Shown here in pieces: positions 40,707-50,990 of a DNA stretch of 59,085 nucleotides. Each line of letters opens with the position of its first letter. Positions within the stretch are counted from its first letter, which is position 1. A program made the translations under genes and the position numbers. The notes beneath the pieces were generated by a model, which was given only the letters and a program-made list of their open reading frames with translations, ran no database searches and was not told the DNA's origin. This stretch comes from an uncultured Bacteroidales bacterium (GTDB taxonomy: Bacteria > Bacteroidota > Bacteroidia > Bacteroidales > Bacteroidaceae). The stretch is taken from NCBI GenBank assembly GCA_902770725.1, contig CACXUA010000003.1, positions 1 through 59,085 of the forward strand, in the 5' to 3' direction.

Positions 40707-41654
40707 ATGTTCGCGAGGTGTGAGGAATATCATGTGCCGGTACTGTTGAAAGAGACAGTTGATGGACTGGACATCAAGCCCGGCGGCATATATGTGGACC
40801 TCACATTCGGTGGCGGCGGCCACAGCAGGGAGATACTCCGGCGCCTTCAGGGCACAGGACATCTCTACAGCTTCGACCAGGACGAGGATGCCCTGCAGAA
40901 TGCCAAAGAGATGGAAGGCGAAGCGAACTTCACCTTCATCCGCAGCAACTTCCGCTTCCTCAAGAACTGGATGCTCTACTACGGACACGAGCAGGTGGAC
41001 GGCATACTGGCAGATCTAGGCGTGAGCAGCCATCATTTCGACGAAGAAGAACGGGGCTTCAGCTTCCGTTTCGATGCTCCGCTCGACATGAGGATGAACC
41101 GCCAAGCCAGTCTCAATGCGAAGAAGATAGTGGAGGAGTACAGCGAAGAGCAGCTCTCCAACATCCTCTATCTCTATGGCGAACTGAAGAACAGCCGTCG
41201 CATCGCTGCAGCCATCGTCAAGGCACGTCAGCAGAAACCCATCACCACTACAACAGAACTGGTGGAGGTGCTGAAGCCTTTGATGGCTCGCGACAGCAAG
41301 TCGTCAAAAGGCGACCGCGAGAAGAAAGACTTGGCCCGTGTCTTCCAGGCGCTTCGCATAGAAGTCAATGGCGAGATGGTTGCCCTGAGGCAGATGCTCG
41401 ATGCAGCTACAAAACTGCTCAAGCCAGCAGGCAGGCTCAGCATCCTCACCTATCATTCCCTCGAGGACCGCATGGTGAAGAACATCGTCAAGGCTGGCAA
41501 CGCAGAGGGAAAAGTAGAGACCGACCTCTTCGGACGCAGCAATGCACCGCTCGAGGCAGTCAATCGCAGCGTCATCATCCCCAGCGATGAAGAGCAGGAA
41601 AGCAATCCTCGCAGCCGTTCGGCAAAGCTCCGTGTGGCAAGGAGGAAGGATTAA
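40707..41654 (+). CDS. rsmH: 16S rRNA (cytosine1402-N4)-methyltransferase
   Basis: 315 residues: the N-terminal EYHVPVLLKETVDGL and the AdoMet motif DLTFGGGGHS, then LGVSSHHFDEEERGFSFR and the substrate segment FRFDAPLDMRMN, and the end SAKLRVARR. This is RsmH (MraW), which methylates C1402 of 16S rRNA in the decoding centre. It starts 17 nt after mraZ. Confidence 0.96.
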   Translation: MFARCEEYHVPVLLKETVDGLDIKPGGIYVDLTFGGGGHSREILRRLQGTGHLYSFDQDEDALQNAKEMEGEANFTFIRSNFRFLKNWMLYYGHEQVDGILADLGVSSHHFDEEERGFSFRFDAPLDMRMNRQASLNAKKIVEEYSEEQLSNILYLYGELKNSRRIAAAIVKARQQKPITTTTELVEVLKPLMARDSKSSKGDREKKDLARVFQALRIEVNGEMVALRQMLDAATKLLKPAGRLSILTYHSLEDRMVKNIVKAGNAEGKVETDLFGRSNAPLEAVNRSVIIPSDEEQESNPRSRSAKLRVARRKD

Positions 41655-41678
41655 AGATTAAGGAATAGGGACAATCCT

Positions 41679-42155
41679 ATGGCAGAGATAGAGATAGATA
41701 ACTTCGAGGAACTCCAGGAAGTGGAGCAGGAAGCTCAGGACGTGCAGGAAACTCCTGAGGTTCAGGAAGAGAAGGAGCAAGTCAGCGACAAGGAGAAGCT
41801 GATGCGCTCGCTTGTCAGCGACGACGATGAAGTCGATGAACTGACTGCCGCCAACATCCGTCAGATGCTGGACGCTGCTCCCCGTTGGTTCCTGAGCCAG
41901 TGGAAGATGTTGCTCCTCATCCTGGCCGGCATATTCCTCTACATCACCAACGGCTATCAGGCACAGGTGGAGATGATGAAGGAAACAGAGCTCGAGGCAG
42001 AACTCAAGGACTGGCGATACAGGAGCATCACTCGCGTCAGCGAACTCACGCTGCTCTGCCGTCAAAGCCAACTCGAGCAGAAACTTCGCGAACAAGGCGA
42101 CAGCACGCTCACTCCCAGCAAGGTTGCACCATTCATCATTAACGTGAAAGACTAA
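41679..42155 (+). CDS. ftsL: FtsL-like cell division protein
   Basis: 158 residues. An acidic cytoplasmic N-terminus (about 70 residues, EVEQEAQDVQETPEVQEEKE) comes before one membrane helix (MLLLILAGIFLYI) and a helical, coiled-coil-like periplasmic part (VEMMKETELEAELKDWRYRS). The topology and the position between rsmH and ftsI identify it as the FtsL analogue. It would form the FtsQLB-type complex that activates FtsW-FtsI. The family is poorly conserved, so the name rests mainly on position. The N-terminal tail is longer than in E. coli. Confidence 0.8.
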   Translation: MAEIEIDNFEELQEVEQEAQDVQETPEVQEEKEQVSDKEKLMRSLVSDDDEVDELTAANIRQMLDAAPRWFLSQWKMLLLILAGIFLYITNGYQAQVEMMKETELEAELKDWRYRSITRVSELTLLCRQSQLEQKLREQGDSTLTPSKVAPFIINVKD

Positions 42156-42162
42156 GCCCACA

Positions 42163-44274
42163 ATGAAGCAAGCAGGTAAAGATAAGGCCCCCAGACGCTA
42201 CATCTTCATCTTCGTGATGATGCTCCTGGCCGGATTGTATATCCTGGCTAAGGCTCTCTATACGATGTTGCCGCCTGAGAGTGATTATTGGAAAGAGGTG
42301 GGACGCAACAGCAAGACGGCCCAGATTCCTGCCAATCGTGGTAACATCCTTTCCTGCGACCGGCAAGTTCTCTCTGGCACTGTGCCGAAGTATGCTCTCT
42401 ATATGGACTTTGCCGTGCACGACCCTGATTCGAGCATCGAGGCAAAGACAAGGGCTTTCCGCGACTCGGCTTTCCGTGTTGACCTGGACAGTATTGCAAA
42501 GGGATTGGCCCACATCTTCCCCGACCGCGACGAGCAATGGTTCCGCCAGCGCCTGCTGCAGGGAAAGGCTCGCGGCAAGTACTCCTGGCGCATCTATCCC
42601 AAGTTGGCCAGCTACGTTCAGTATCGTGCTTGTAAGGATTTGCCACTCCTCAGGGAGAGCATGTACAAGAGTGGGTTCCATGCCGACGAGATGTTGCTCC
42701 GCCTCAAACCCTATGGCGGATTGGCAAGCCGCACGATAGGCGAACTTTACAACGATACAAGCAGCAAGCCCAAGTGCGGTTTGGAGTTGAGTTTCGACAG
42801 CATCCTTCGTGGCAAGCCCGGCTCGAAGCACTTCATCACCGTGCGCAACAGGAGGGTTCCCATCATAGATGCTCAGGCAGAGAACGGGCATGACCTGCTC
42901 ACCACCATCGACATCAACATACAGGACTTTGCCGACCGCACACTGCGCAGCAAGCTGAAGGAAGAGCTGGTGAACGGTGAGGTGGGTGTTGCCGTTGTGA
43001 TGGAAGTGAAGACAGGCGACGTGAAGGCCATCGTCAACCTCACTCGTGGTGAGGACGGCGAGTACTACGAGATGAAGAACAATGCCGTGAGCGACCTCTG
43101 GGAGCCTGGCTCGACGTTCAAGACAGCCAGCATCATGGTGGCTCTTGAGGACGGGAAGATAACCCTGAACAAGGAGGTGAACTGCGCCCCGGGCATCGTC
43201 AACATGCATGGCCGCAAGATGAAGGACCACAACTGGAACCGTGGCGGCTATGGTGTACTCAAGGTGGAGGACATCCTCGGGCAGAGCAGTAACATAGGCG
43301 TAAGCAGCATCATCGATGAGGCTTACGGCAGCAATCCTTCTGCTTATGTGGATGGTTTGCATCGTGAAGGTGTCGGCATTCCCTTGAATCTTCCTTTTGT
43401 GGGCAAGGGTGAGCCGTATGTTCCGCATCCCAAGGACAAGAACCGCTATTGGAGCAAACCCGATCTTCCCTGGATGAGCATCGGTTATGTGACGATGCTT
43501 CCGCCCATCAGCACCCTGACGTTCTACAACGCCATTGCCAACGGCGGCAAGATGGTGAAGCCACGCTTCGTGAAGGCTGAACTGAAGGACGGCATGGTGA
43601 TACGCGAGTTCCCGACGGAGGTCATCAAGGAAAGGATATGCAAACCTTCCACGCTTCGTGACATACAGTATTGCCTCGAGCATGTTGTGAGCGGCGGCCT
43701 CGGCAAGAAGGCCGGCAATGGCGGCAAGCTCTTCAAGGTGAGCGGCAAGACAGGAACGGCGCAGTTCAGCGAAAACGGCTCCTATGCTGGCCGCAAGTAT
43801 ATGGTCAGCTTCTGTGGATACTTCCCCAGCGACGACCCCAAGTACAGTTGCATCGTTTGCATCAGGAAGCGGGGCCTGCCTGCATCGGGTGGTGGACAGT
43901 GCGGCCCCGTCTTCAGCGAGATATCGCAGTACATCATGTCGCGCGACTCGATGCGTAGTGCAGTAGCGGCAGCCGACACGAACTCTGTGTTTGTCCCTGA
44001 AGTGACGAAGGGCAGCAAGCGTCGTGCCGAAGCCATCGTGGAGGGCATGGGCCTGCAGAAGAAGCAACTCAACCTGGTTGATGCAGACACTGTTCCGCTG
44101 AAGAAAGTGCCGGACGTCACAGGTATGGGTGTGAAGGATGCCGTCTATGCATTGCAGCAGCGCGGCTTGCGCGTCCGCATCAATGGCTGCGGAGAGATAA
44201 CGCGGCAAGACATCCCGGCCGGTTCCGATGCCGTCAAGGGCAAAACGATTACATTAACTGCCTCACCTAAATAA
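42163..44274 (+). CDS. ftsI: Penicillin-binding protein FtsI/PBP3 with PASTA domain
   Basis: 703 residues with a membrane anchor (RYIFIFVMMLLAGLYIL). The transpeptidase motifs are SxxK in EPGSTFKTAS, SxN in GQSSNIGVSS and KTG in SGKTGTAQ. It ends in a PASTA repeat (VPDVTGMGVKDAVYALQQRG), a feature of septal PBPs in Bacteroidota. It crosslinks septal peptidoglycan as FtsW's partner. It starts 7 nt after ftsL. Confidence 0.95.
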   Translation: MKQAGKDKAPRRYIFIFVMMLLAGLYILAKALYTMLPPESDYWKEVGRNSKTAQIPANRGNILSCDRQVLSGTVPKYALYMDFAVHDPDSSIEAKTRAFRDSAFRVDLDSIAKGLAHIFPDRDEQWFRQRLLQGKARGKYSWRIYPKLASYVQYRACKDLPLLRESMYKSGFHADEMLLRLKPYGGLASRTIGELYNDTSSKPKCGLELSFDSILRGKPGSKHFITVRNRRVPIIDAQAENGHDLLTTIDINIQDFADRTLRSKLKEELVNGEVGVAVVMEVKTGDVKAIVNLTRGEDGEYYEMKNNAVSDLWEPGSTFKTASIMVALEDGKITLNKEVNCAPGIVNMHGRKMKDHNWNRGGYGVLKVEDILGQSSNIGVSSIIDEAYGSNPSAYVDGLHREGVGIPLNLPFVGKGEPYVPHPKDKNRYWSKPDLPWMSIGYVTMLPPISTLTFYNAIANGGKMVKPRFVKAELKDGMVIREFPTEVIKERICKPSTLRDIQYCLEHVVSGGLGKKAGNGGKLFKVSGKTGTAQFSENGSYAGRKYMVSFCGYFPSDDPKYSCIVCIRKRGLPASGGGQCGPVFSEISQYIMSRDSMRSAVAAADTNSVFVPEVTKGSKRRAEAIVEGMGLQKKQLNLVDADTVPLKKVPDVTGMGVKDAVYALQQRGLRVRINGCGEITRQDIPAGSDAVKGKTITLTASPK

Positions 44275-44286
44275 ATAATAAAGGAA

Positions 44287-45738
44287 ATGAACCTCAGACA
44301 ACTCATACAAGATTGCAAGCCACAGCAAGTGGTGGGTAGCATCGACCGAGAAGTGACGGGCATCGAGATAGACAGCCGTCGCATCAAGAAGGACGCCATG
44401 TTCGTAGCCATGCGAGGCACTCAGGTTGACGGCCACACCTTCATCGCTGGGGCAATCGAACTGGGGGCGAGTGTTGTGGTGTGCGAGCAGTTGCCCGACA
44501 CGACGCAAGACGGCGTGACGTATCTGGTCTATCCCAACACCGAGGATGTGGTCGGAACGCTGGCCACGCACTTCTTCGGCGACCCGAGCGAGCGCATGCA
44601 CCTCATCGGCGTGACCGGCACGAACGGAAAGACGACCATCGCCACCGTGCTCTACAATATCTTCCGCCAGCTTGGCTACAAGTGCGGACTGTGCAGCACC
44701 GTCTGCAACTACATAGATGGTGAGCCCGTGCCTACTGAGGTGACGACTCCCGACCCCATCACGCTGAACCGTCTGCTCGGGCAGATGGCCGACGAGGGCT
44801 GTGCCTACGCCTTCATGGAGGTCAGCTCGCACAGTGTCGCTCAGAAGCGCATCGGAGGCCTCTCGTTCAGCGGCGGCATCTTCACCAACCTGACGCGCGA
44901 CCATCTGGACTATCACGGAACGTTCGAGAACTATCGTGACGCGAAGAAAGGTTTCTTCGACAGTTTGCCCGCCGACGCTTTCGCCATCATCAATGCCGAC
45001 GACCGCAACGGCATGGTCATGGTGCAGAACTGCAAGGCGAAGGTCAAGACCTACTCTCTCCACTCTGCAGCCGACTTCAAGGCCCGCATCATGGAGGAGA
45101 GTTTCGAGGGCATGGACCTTGAGATAGACGGCATGGACGTCAGCGTGCAGTTCGTGGGACGTTTCAACGTCAGCAACCTTCTGGCAGTCTATGGAGCAGC
45201 TGTCATGCTGGGCGTCGAGCCGCAACAGGCACTCGTCCTGCTCAGTGCGCAGAAGCCTGTCAACGGTCGCTTCGAGGCCATCCGCTCGAAGGAAGGCGTC
45301 ACGGCTATCGTCGATTACGCCCACACACCCGATGCCCTCGTCAACGTCCTTACGACAATCAACGAAGTGCTGGCGGGCAAGGGACAGTGCTGGACGGTTT
45401 GCGGCGCAGGCGGCAACCGCGATAAGGGCAAGCGCCCCCTGATGGCTCAGGAAGCCGTGAAGAACAGCGACCGCGTCATCATCACGAGTGACAACCCCAG
45501 GAACGAGGAGCCTCAGGACATCATCAACGACATGCTGGCTGGTCTCGACGCATCGCAGCGGCGCAGCGTCATCAGCATAGTGGACCGCCGAGAAGCCATC
45601 CGCACTGCTTGCACAATGGCTCAGCCGGGCGACGTCATCCTCGTAGCCGGCAAGGGACACGAAGACTATCAGATCATCAAGGGCGTGAAGCATCACTTCG
45701 ACGACCATGAGGTGATACGTGAAGCATTCGGGCTCTGA
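44287..45738 (+). CDS. murE: UDP-N-acetylmuramoyl-tripeptide synthetase MurE (mDAP-adding)
   Basis: 483 residues. The ATP loop is [10 protein letters not shown], the Mur ligase middle domain is intact, and the C-terminal DNPRNE motif marks the meso-diaminopimelate-adding type. It adds the third residue of the stem peptide in the cytoplasm. A four-unit 22-nt element starts 2 nt after its stop codon and separates it from mraY. Confidence 0.95.
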   Translation: MNLRQLIQDCKPQQVVGSIDREVTGIEIDSRRIKKDAMFVAMRGTQVDGHTFIAGAIELGASVVVCEQLPDTTQDGVTYLVYPNTEDVVGTLATHFFGDPSERMHLIGVTGTNGKTTIATVLYNIFRQLGYKCGLCSTVCNYIDGEPVPTEVTTPDPITLNRLLGQMADEGCAYAFMEVSSHSVAQKRIGGLSFSGGIFTNLTRDHLDYHGTFENYRDAKKGFFDSLPADAFAIINADDRNGMVMVQNCKAKVKTYSLHSAADFKARIMEESFEGMDLEIDGMDVSVQFVGRFNVSNLLAVYGAAVMLGVEPQQALVLLSAQKPVNGRFEAIRSKEGVTAIVDYAHTPDALVNVLTTINEVLAGKGQCWTVCGAGGNRDKGKRPLMAQEAVKNSDRVIITSDNPRNEEPQDIINDMLAGLDASQRRSVISIVDRREAIRTACTMAQPGDVILVAGKGHEDYQIIKGVKHHFDDHEVIREAFGL

Positions 45739-45740
45739 AA

Positions 45741-45828
45741 ACGCGGCACGCCATCTTTGCCAACGCGGCACGCCGAAATGACAAACATGGCACGCCGAAA
45801 TGCTCAACGCGGCACGCCATCTTTACAG
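45741..45828 (+). repeat. Four-unit 22-nt element between murE and mraY
   Basis: Units start at 45741, 45763, 45785 and 45807. The core is ACRYGGCACGCC in all four; the other 10 nt are either ATCTTTRCMR-like or GAAATGMYMA-like. A partial unit (ACATAGC) follows at 45829. It lies inside the transcribed division cluster. Confidence 0.93.
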
Positions 45829-45898
45829 ACATAGCTAAAAGGCAATATACAGACACAACGCGGCACTACATAACACAACAAACGAACATCGATAAGAT

Positions 45899-47164
45899 AT
45901 GCTATACTACTTGTTCAGATATTTAGGAGAATACGGAGTCTCGGGTGCCAACCTGTGGCACTACATCTCGTTCCGTGCAGTTCTCACGCTGGTCCTGAGC
46001 CTCGTCATCTCGATGTGGTTCGGCGAGTACTTCGTCCGTTGGATGCGTAAGCACAATGCCAACGAAGCTCAGCGAGATGCCAGCATCGACCCGTACGGCG
46101 TGGAGAAGAAGGGTGTGCCCACCATGGGCGGCATCATCATCATCGTGGCCACAGTCTTACCTTGCCTGTTGCTGGGCCGACTCCGCAACATCTACATGCT
46201 CCTCATGCTCTTCACCACCGTATGGCTCGGTGCTCTTGGCTTTGCCGACGACTACATCAAGATGAAGAAGACGAAGGACGGCATGCGCCCCATCTGGAAG
46301 TTGCTGGGACAGGCAGTGCTCGGTCTGGTCATCGGTCTGACACTTTGGATGAGCCCCGATGCCGTCATTCGCGAGAACATCGAGGGTGAACGTCAGGGCA
46401 CAGAACAAGTGGTGACGCATCGCAGCGAAGAGGTGAAGAGCACCATCACCACCATCCCGTTCGTCAAGAACAACAACCTCAACTACGCAGACATCTTCCG
46501 GTTCCTTGGCAAGTACCGTACGGCAGCCGGCTGGATATTCTTCGTCCTCGTCACCACCTTCATCGTGATGGCCGTCAGCAATGGTTCGAACCTGAACGAC
46601 GGCATGGACGGCCTCTGCGCAGGCAACGCGGCGATCATGTGCATAGCGCTGGGCATCCTGGCATACGTGAGCAGTCACGTCCACATGGCAGCCTACCTGA
46701 ACATCATGTACATCCCCGGTTCCGAGGAACTCGTCATATTCATCTGTGCCTTCGTCGGCGCACTGATTGGCTTCCTCTGGTACAATGCCTATCCCGCCCA
46801 AGTGTTCATGGGCGATACGGGCAGCCTGGCCATCGGCGGCATCATCGGCGTGACAGCCATCATCATACACAAGGAATTGCTGCTGCCCCTGCTTTGCTTC
46901 GTCTTCCTCATGGAGAGCCTGAGTGTCATCCTGCAGACCAACTATGCCAAGATGGGCAACCGCAAGGGACTGAAGTGGCGCGTCTTCAAGCGAGCCCCGC
47001 TGCACGACACTTTCCGCGTCAAGCCCGGGCAATTGCCGGCCGACTTCAAGGTGCTCATCAACTGGCCCAAGGGCTGCTGGCTGGAATCTAAGATAACCGT
47101 CCGCTTCTGGATAGTAACCATCATCATGGCGGCACTCGCCATCGTAACATTGAAGATAAGGTAG
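45899..47164 (+). CDS. mraY: Phospho-N-acetylmuramoyl-pentapeptide-transferase
   Basis: 421 residues with ten membrane helices. Family motifs are KKGVPTMGG, FADDYIKMKKTKDGM, SNGSNLNDGMDGL and ESLSVILQTNYAK. Like other Bacteroidota MraY proteins it has an insertion (around GERQGTEQVVTHRSEEVKS) between helices. It makes lipid I at the inner membrane. Confidence 0.95.
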   Translation: MLYYLFRYLGEYGVSGANLWHYISFRAVLTLVLSLVISMWFGEYFVRWMRKHNANEAQRDASIDPYGVEKKGVPTMGGIIIIVATVLPCLLLGRLRNIYMLLMLFTTVWLGALGFADDYIKMKKTKDGMRPIWKLLGQAVLGLVIGLTLWMSPDAVIRENIEGERQGTEQVVTHRSEEVKSTITTIPFVKNNNLNYADIFRFLGKYRTAAGWIFFVLVTTFIVMAVSNGSNLNDGMDGLCAGNAAIMCIALGILAYVSSHVHMAAYLNIMYIPGSEELVIFICAFVGALIGFLWYNAYPAQVFMGDTGSLAIGGIIGVTAIIIHKELLLPLLCFVFLMESLSVILQTNYAKMGNRKGLKWRVFKRAPLHDTFRVKPGQLPADFKVLINWPKGCWLESKITVRFWIVTIIMAALAIVTLKIR

Positions 47165-47168
47165 AAGA

Positions 47169-47190
47169 CCCCCTAACCCCCTTTAGGGGG
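47169..47190. repeat. CCCCCTTTAGGGGG palindrome between mraY and murD
   Basis: The palindrome (47177-47190), preceded by GACCCCCTAA, is the reverse complement of the element at 11042-11066. It lies in the 96-nt gap, which also holds a GCGCGC-rich hairpin candidate (47213-47230). Confidence 0.6.
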
Positions 47191-47260
47191 AACAAATGGT
47201 AAATGGAACTCCGCGCATTAAAAGCGCGCCTTGTTTCTAAAGAATACAAGAAATGGTTAA

Positions 47261-48610
47261 ATGGTAAATGAAAAGATGAGAAGAATAGTGATACTTGGAG
47301 CTGCCGAAAGCGGCGTTGGAGCAGCAGCCTTGGCTAAGGTGAAAGGCTTCGACGTGTTCGTCAGCGACATGGGCAAGATAAAGGAGAGCTACAAACAGGT
47401 TCTCCGCGAGTACGATGTGCCTTGGGAAGAGGAACATCATACGGAGGAGCTTATACTCAATGCCGTCGAGGTGGTGAAGAGCCCTGGCATCCCCGAGGAC
47501 GCACCTATGGTGCAGAAGGTCAGGAATGCAGGCATACCGGTCATCAGCGAGATAGAGTTCGCCGGACGCTATACGGATGCCAAGATGATTTGCATCACCG
47601 GCTCGAACGGCAAGACAACCACCACGAGCCTGATCTACCATATCTTCAAGAAGGCAGGCTACAATGTGGGACTCGCCGGAAACATCGGCCGCAGCCTGGC
47701 CCTGCAGATTGCCGAGGGAAAGACCTACGACTACTACATCATCGAACTCAGCAGTTTCCAGCTCGACAACATGTACGATTTCCGTGCCAACATCGCCATC
47801 CTGCTCAACATCACACCCGACCATCTGGATCGCTACGAAGGCTCGATGCAGAAATATACTGATGCCAAGATGCGCATCGTACAGAACCAGACAGAAGACG
47901 ACGCGTTCATCTACTGGAACGACGACCCCATCATCAGTGCCGAACTCAAGAAGTATGGCATCAAAGCCAGGATGTGTCCCTTCAGCATCATCAAGAAGGA
48001 AGGCATGATAGGCTACATCGCCGACGGGAAATATACCATCGAGTATCCCACGCCCTTCAACATGGAACAGGAGAGCCTGAGCCTCCGTGGGAAGCACAAT
48101 ATGTATAACAGCCTGGCTGCAGGCATCGCTGCACGCATCAGCGGCATAGACGATGACTCGCTGCGCCAGAGTCTGAGCGACTTCGAAGGCGTGGAGCATC
48201 GCTTGCAGAAAGTGGCTCGCGTGGGCGGCGTGCAGTATATCAACGACTCCAAAGCAACCAACGTCGATGCCTGCTGGTATGCCCTCGAGAGCATGACCAC
48301 ACCCACGATTCTCATCATCGGCGGCAAAGACAAAGGCAACGACTATAATGCCATCAAGGAACTGGTGCAGAAGAAATGTGCCGGCCTCGTCTATCTCGGA
48401 GCAGACAACACGAAGCTCCACAATTTCTTCGATGGAATGGGCATTCCTGTAGCAGATACCAACAACATGAAGGACTGCGTGGCTGCCTGCGCTCGCATGG
48501 CTAAGCCTGGTTACACAGTCTTGCTCAGTCCCTGTTGCGCAAGCTTCGACCTCTTCAAGAACATGGAAGACCGAGGCGAACAGTTCTGCGAGCAAGTGAG
48601 GAACCTATAA
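47261..48610 (+). CDS. murD: UDP-N-acetylmuramoylalanine-D-glutamate ligase
   Basis: 449 residues (or 444 from the ATG at 47276, MRRIVILGAAESG). It has the ATP loop ITGSNGKTTTTS and NDSKATNVDA, typical of MurD. It adds D-Glu to UDP-MurNAc-L-Ala. It follows mraY by 96 nt and ftsW starts 13 nt after it. Confidence 0.95.
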   Translation: MVNEKMRRIVILGAAESGVGAAALAKVKGFDVFVSDMGKIKESYKQVLREYDVPWEEEHHTEELILNAVEVVKSPGIPEDAPMVQKVRNAGIPVISEIEFAGRYTDAKMICITGSNGKTTTTSLIYHIFKKAGYNVGLAGNIGRSLALQIAEGKTYDYYIIELSSFQLDNMYDFRANIAILLNITPDHLDRYEGSMQKYTDAKMRIVQNQTEDDAFIYWNDDPIISAELKKYGIKARMCPFSIIKKEGMIGYIADGKYTIEYPTPFNMEQESLSLRGKHNMYNSLAAGIAARISGIDDDSLRQSLSDFEGVEHRLQKVARVGGVQYINDSKATNVDACWYALESMTTPTILIIGGKDKGNDYNAIKELVQKKCAGLVYLGADNTKLHNFFDGMGIPVADTNNMKDCVAACARMAKPGYTVLLSPCCASFDLFKNMEDRGEQFCEQVRNL

Positions 48611-48623
48611 GGAAAATGGAAAG

Positions 48624-49853
48624 ATGAAGCTAAACAATATAAAGAATAAGACCTTGATACATGGCGACCTGGGCGTCTGGGCTGTGTTCCTCATCCTATG
48701 TGCCATCTCACTCATCGAGGTTTATAGTGCCAGTTCACGCATGACCTTTGCCTCTGGCGCATATTGGGATCCCATTATGCAGCACGGCTCCTTCATGCTG
48801 ATGGGCATCTTCATCGCCTGGCTCGTGCATTTCATCCCGTGCAACTACTTCAAGTTGTTCTGCACCATAGGCATGTTCCTGTCGCTCTTCCTGCTGATTG
48901 CCGTGCTTGCCATCGGTCAGAAGACGAACGACGCAGGCCGCTGGATTTCGATAGGCTTCATAAGGTTCCAGCCAAGTGAACTGGCGAAGTTGAGTCTCGT
49001 AGGCTTCAGCTGCTTCATCCTCTCCTCTCTTCGCGACGAGAAGGGGGCTAGTCCGATGGGATTCAAGATAGTGGCATTGACGGCCTTCATGACAATTCTC
49101 CTCATCTTCACCGAGAATGCATCTACTGCCTTCATCATAGCCATTGTGATGTTCGGCATATGCTTCTATGCACAGATACGCAAGAAGATACTCATCGGAG
49201 CGCTTCTTCTGGGCATGCTCGGCATAGGCAGTGTCTTTGGCATCGCCTATTCCATACCCGAGAAAACACTTACCGAATGGCAGATGTCTGAGGGGCCTTT
49301 GCATCGCGTGCCTACTTGGATACATCGCATCACAGACAAGCAGGAGCGTCCTGCCGACCCTCGTGACTTCAAGCCTCAGGAGAATCCACAAAAGGCATAC
49401 GCCAAGGTGGCCATCGCAACGAGCAACATCATCGGTCGCGGCCCAGGGAACAGTCGTCAGCGTGACTTCATCCCGCAGGCTTTCTCCGACTTCATCTATG
49501 CCATCATCATAGAGGAACTTGGCTTCTTCGGAGCTTTCCTGGTGCTTGCCCTCTACTTGATATTGATGTATCGCTCCATGCGTATCGCCCAGAAGTGCAA
49601 GGCCCTCTTCCCTTCCTACCTGGTAATGGGACTGGCCCTAATGATAGTAGTCCAGGCGATGATGAATATGGCTGTGGCTGTAGGCGCATTCCCCGTCACG
49701 GGACAACCTCTGCCGCTTGTCAGCCGAGGCGGTACGAGTCTCTTCATCACCTGTACCTACATAGGCATGATACTGAGTGTAAGCCATACGGCAAAGCGTA
49801 AACCGCAATACGAAAACAAACAAATAGAAGCTCCCGAAGTAGCGGAAGCATAA
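48624..49853 (+). CDS. ftsW: Septal peptidoglycan glycosyltransferase FtsW
   Basis: 409 residues of the SEDS family with about ten membrane helices. Motifs are FIRFQPSELAKLSLVGF, IVQAMMNMAVAVGAFPVTGQ (20) and PLPLVSRGGTS. FtsW polymerises septal glycan strands together with FtsI. It has an acidic C-terminal tail. Confidence 0.95.
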   Translation: MKLNNIKNKTLIHGDLGVWAVFLILCAISLIEVYSASSRMTFASGAYWDPIMQHGSFMLMGIFIAWLVHFIPCNYFKLFCTIGMFLSLFLLIAVLAIGQKTNDAGRWISIGFIRFQPSELAKLSLVGFSCFILSSLRDEKGASPMGFKIVALTAFMTILLIFTENASTAFIIAIVMFGICFYAQIRKKILIGALLLGMLGIGSVFGIAYSIPEKTLTEWQMSEGPLHRVPTWIHRITDKQERPADPRDFKPQENPQKAYAKVAIATSNIIGRGPGNSRQRDFIPQAFSDFIYAIIIEELGFFGAFLVLALYLILMYRSMRIAQKCKALFPSYLVMGLALMIVVQAMMNMAVAVGAFPVTGQPLPLVSRGGTSLFITCTYIGMILSVSHTAKRKPQYENKQIEAPEVAEA

Positions 49854-49868
49854 TATATATATTATATA

Positions 49869-50990
49869 ATGTATATGGAAGGATTAAGAGTCATAATAAG
49901 TGGTGGCGGTACAGGCGGACACATATTCCCTGCCGTGAGCATTGCCAATGCCTTGCGTGAGATAAATCCCGACGTGGAGATTCTCTTCGTGGGCGCAGAA
50001 GGCAGAATGGAGATGCAACGCGTGCCTGCTGCCGGATATAAGATAATCGGATTGCCCGTCCGTGGCTTGCTTCGTCCTTTATGGAAGCCAGGCAACATCA
50101 GCATCCTGATGGACTTTTTGAAGAGCAAGCGTATGGTGAAGCAGACGCTGCGAGAGTTCAAGCCACAAGTGGCAGTGGGTGTAGGCGGCTATGCCAGTTC
50201 GGCAACCCTCAATGCTGCCTACGAGCTTGGCATCCCTTGCCTTATTCAGGAGCAGAACAGCTTTGCGGGACTCACCAATAAGACGCTTGCGAAGAAGGCC
50301 AGGAAGATATGCGTGGCATACGAAGGCATGGAGCGTTTCTTCCCAAAGGATCGCATCCTGCTCACAGGCAACCCAGTGCGTCAGAGCCTGCTTAACGACT
50401 CATTGACGCGCGAGGAGTGTGCCGCAGCCTTTGGTTTGAACCCAGCGAAGCCAACGGTATTGCTCATTGGAGGAAGCCTTGGCGCTCGCACCTTGAACGA
50501 GAGTGTCATAAGGAACCTCTCCCGCATCGCTGCTTCGTCGGTGCAGTTCATCTGGCAGACAGGCAGCTACTACAAGAAGGAGATAGAGCAGATGCTTGAC
50601 GTGAAGGGCAAGCCAAGCAATCTTGTCGTGACGGACTTCATCAGCAGGATGGATCAGGCATATTGTCTGGCAGACCTTGTCATCAGCCGCGCCGGTGCTG
50701 GCAGCATCAGCGAGCTGTGCCTGTTGGGTAAGCCAAGCATCTTGGTTCCCAGTCCCAATGTGGCAGAAGACCATCAAACACACAATGCGATGGCGCTTGT
50801 GGGCAAGGAGGCAGCATTGCTCGTCCGCGATGCAGATGCTCCTGAGCAGCTCATACCGCTTGCTTTGGAGACGGTCGTCGATGAAGAGAAGCTCAAGAAG
50901 CTCGGAGGGAATGCAGCTGCGATGGCATTGCGCGACTCGGCACGCATTATTGCCGAAGAGGTTATAAAACTTGCAGAGGAGAAGAAGTGA
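49869..50990 (+). CDS. murG: UDP-GlcNAc-lipid I N-acetylglucosaminyltransferase
   Basis: 373 residues (49875 is a second possible start). Family motifs are SGGGTGGHIFPA, GVGGYAS, EQNSFAGLTNK, GGSLGAR and SRAGAGSISE. It makes lipid II at the inner membrane. Its TGA overlaps the murC ATG by one base (TGATG). Confidence 0.95.
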   Translation: MYMEGLRVIISGGGTGGHIFPAVSIANALREINPDVEILFVGAEGRMEMQRVPAAGYKIIGLPVRGLLRPLWKPGNISILMDFLKSKRMVKQTLREFKPQVAVGVGGYASSATLNAAYELGIPCLIQEQNSFAGLTNKTLAKKARKICVAYEGMERFFPKDRILLTGNPVRQSLLNDSLTREECAAAFGLNPAKPTVLLIGGSLGARTLNESVIRNLSRIAASSVQFIWQTGSYYKKEIEQMLDVKGKPSNLVVTDFISRMDQAYCLADLVISRAGAGSISELCLLGKPSILVPSPNVAEDHQTHNAMALVGKEAALLVRDADAPEQLIPLALETVVDEEKLKKLGGNAAAMALRDSARIIAEEVIKLAEEKK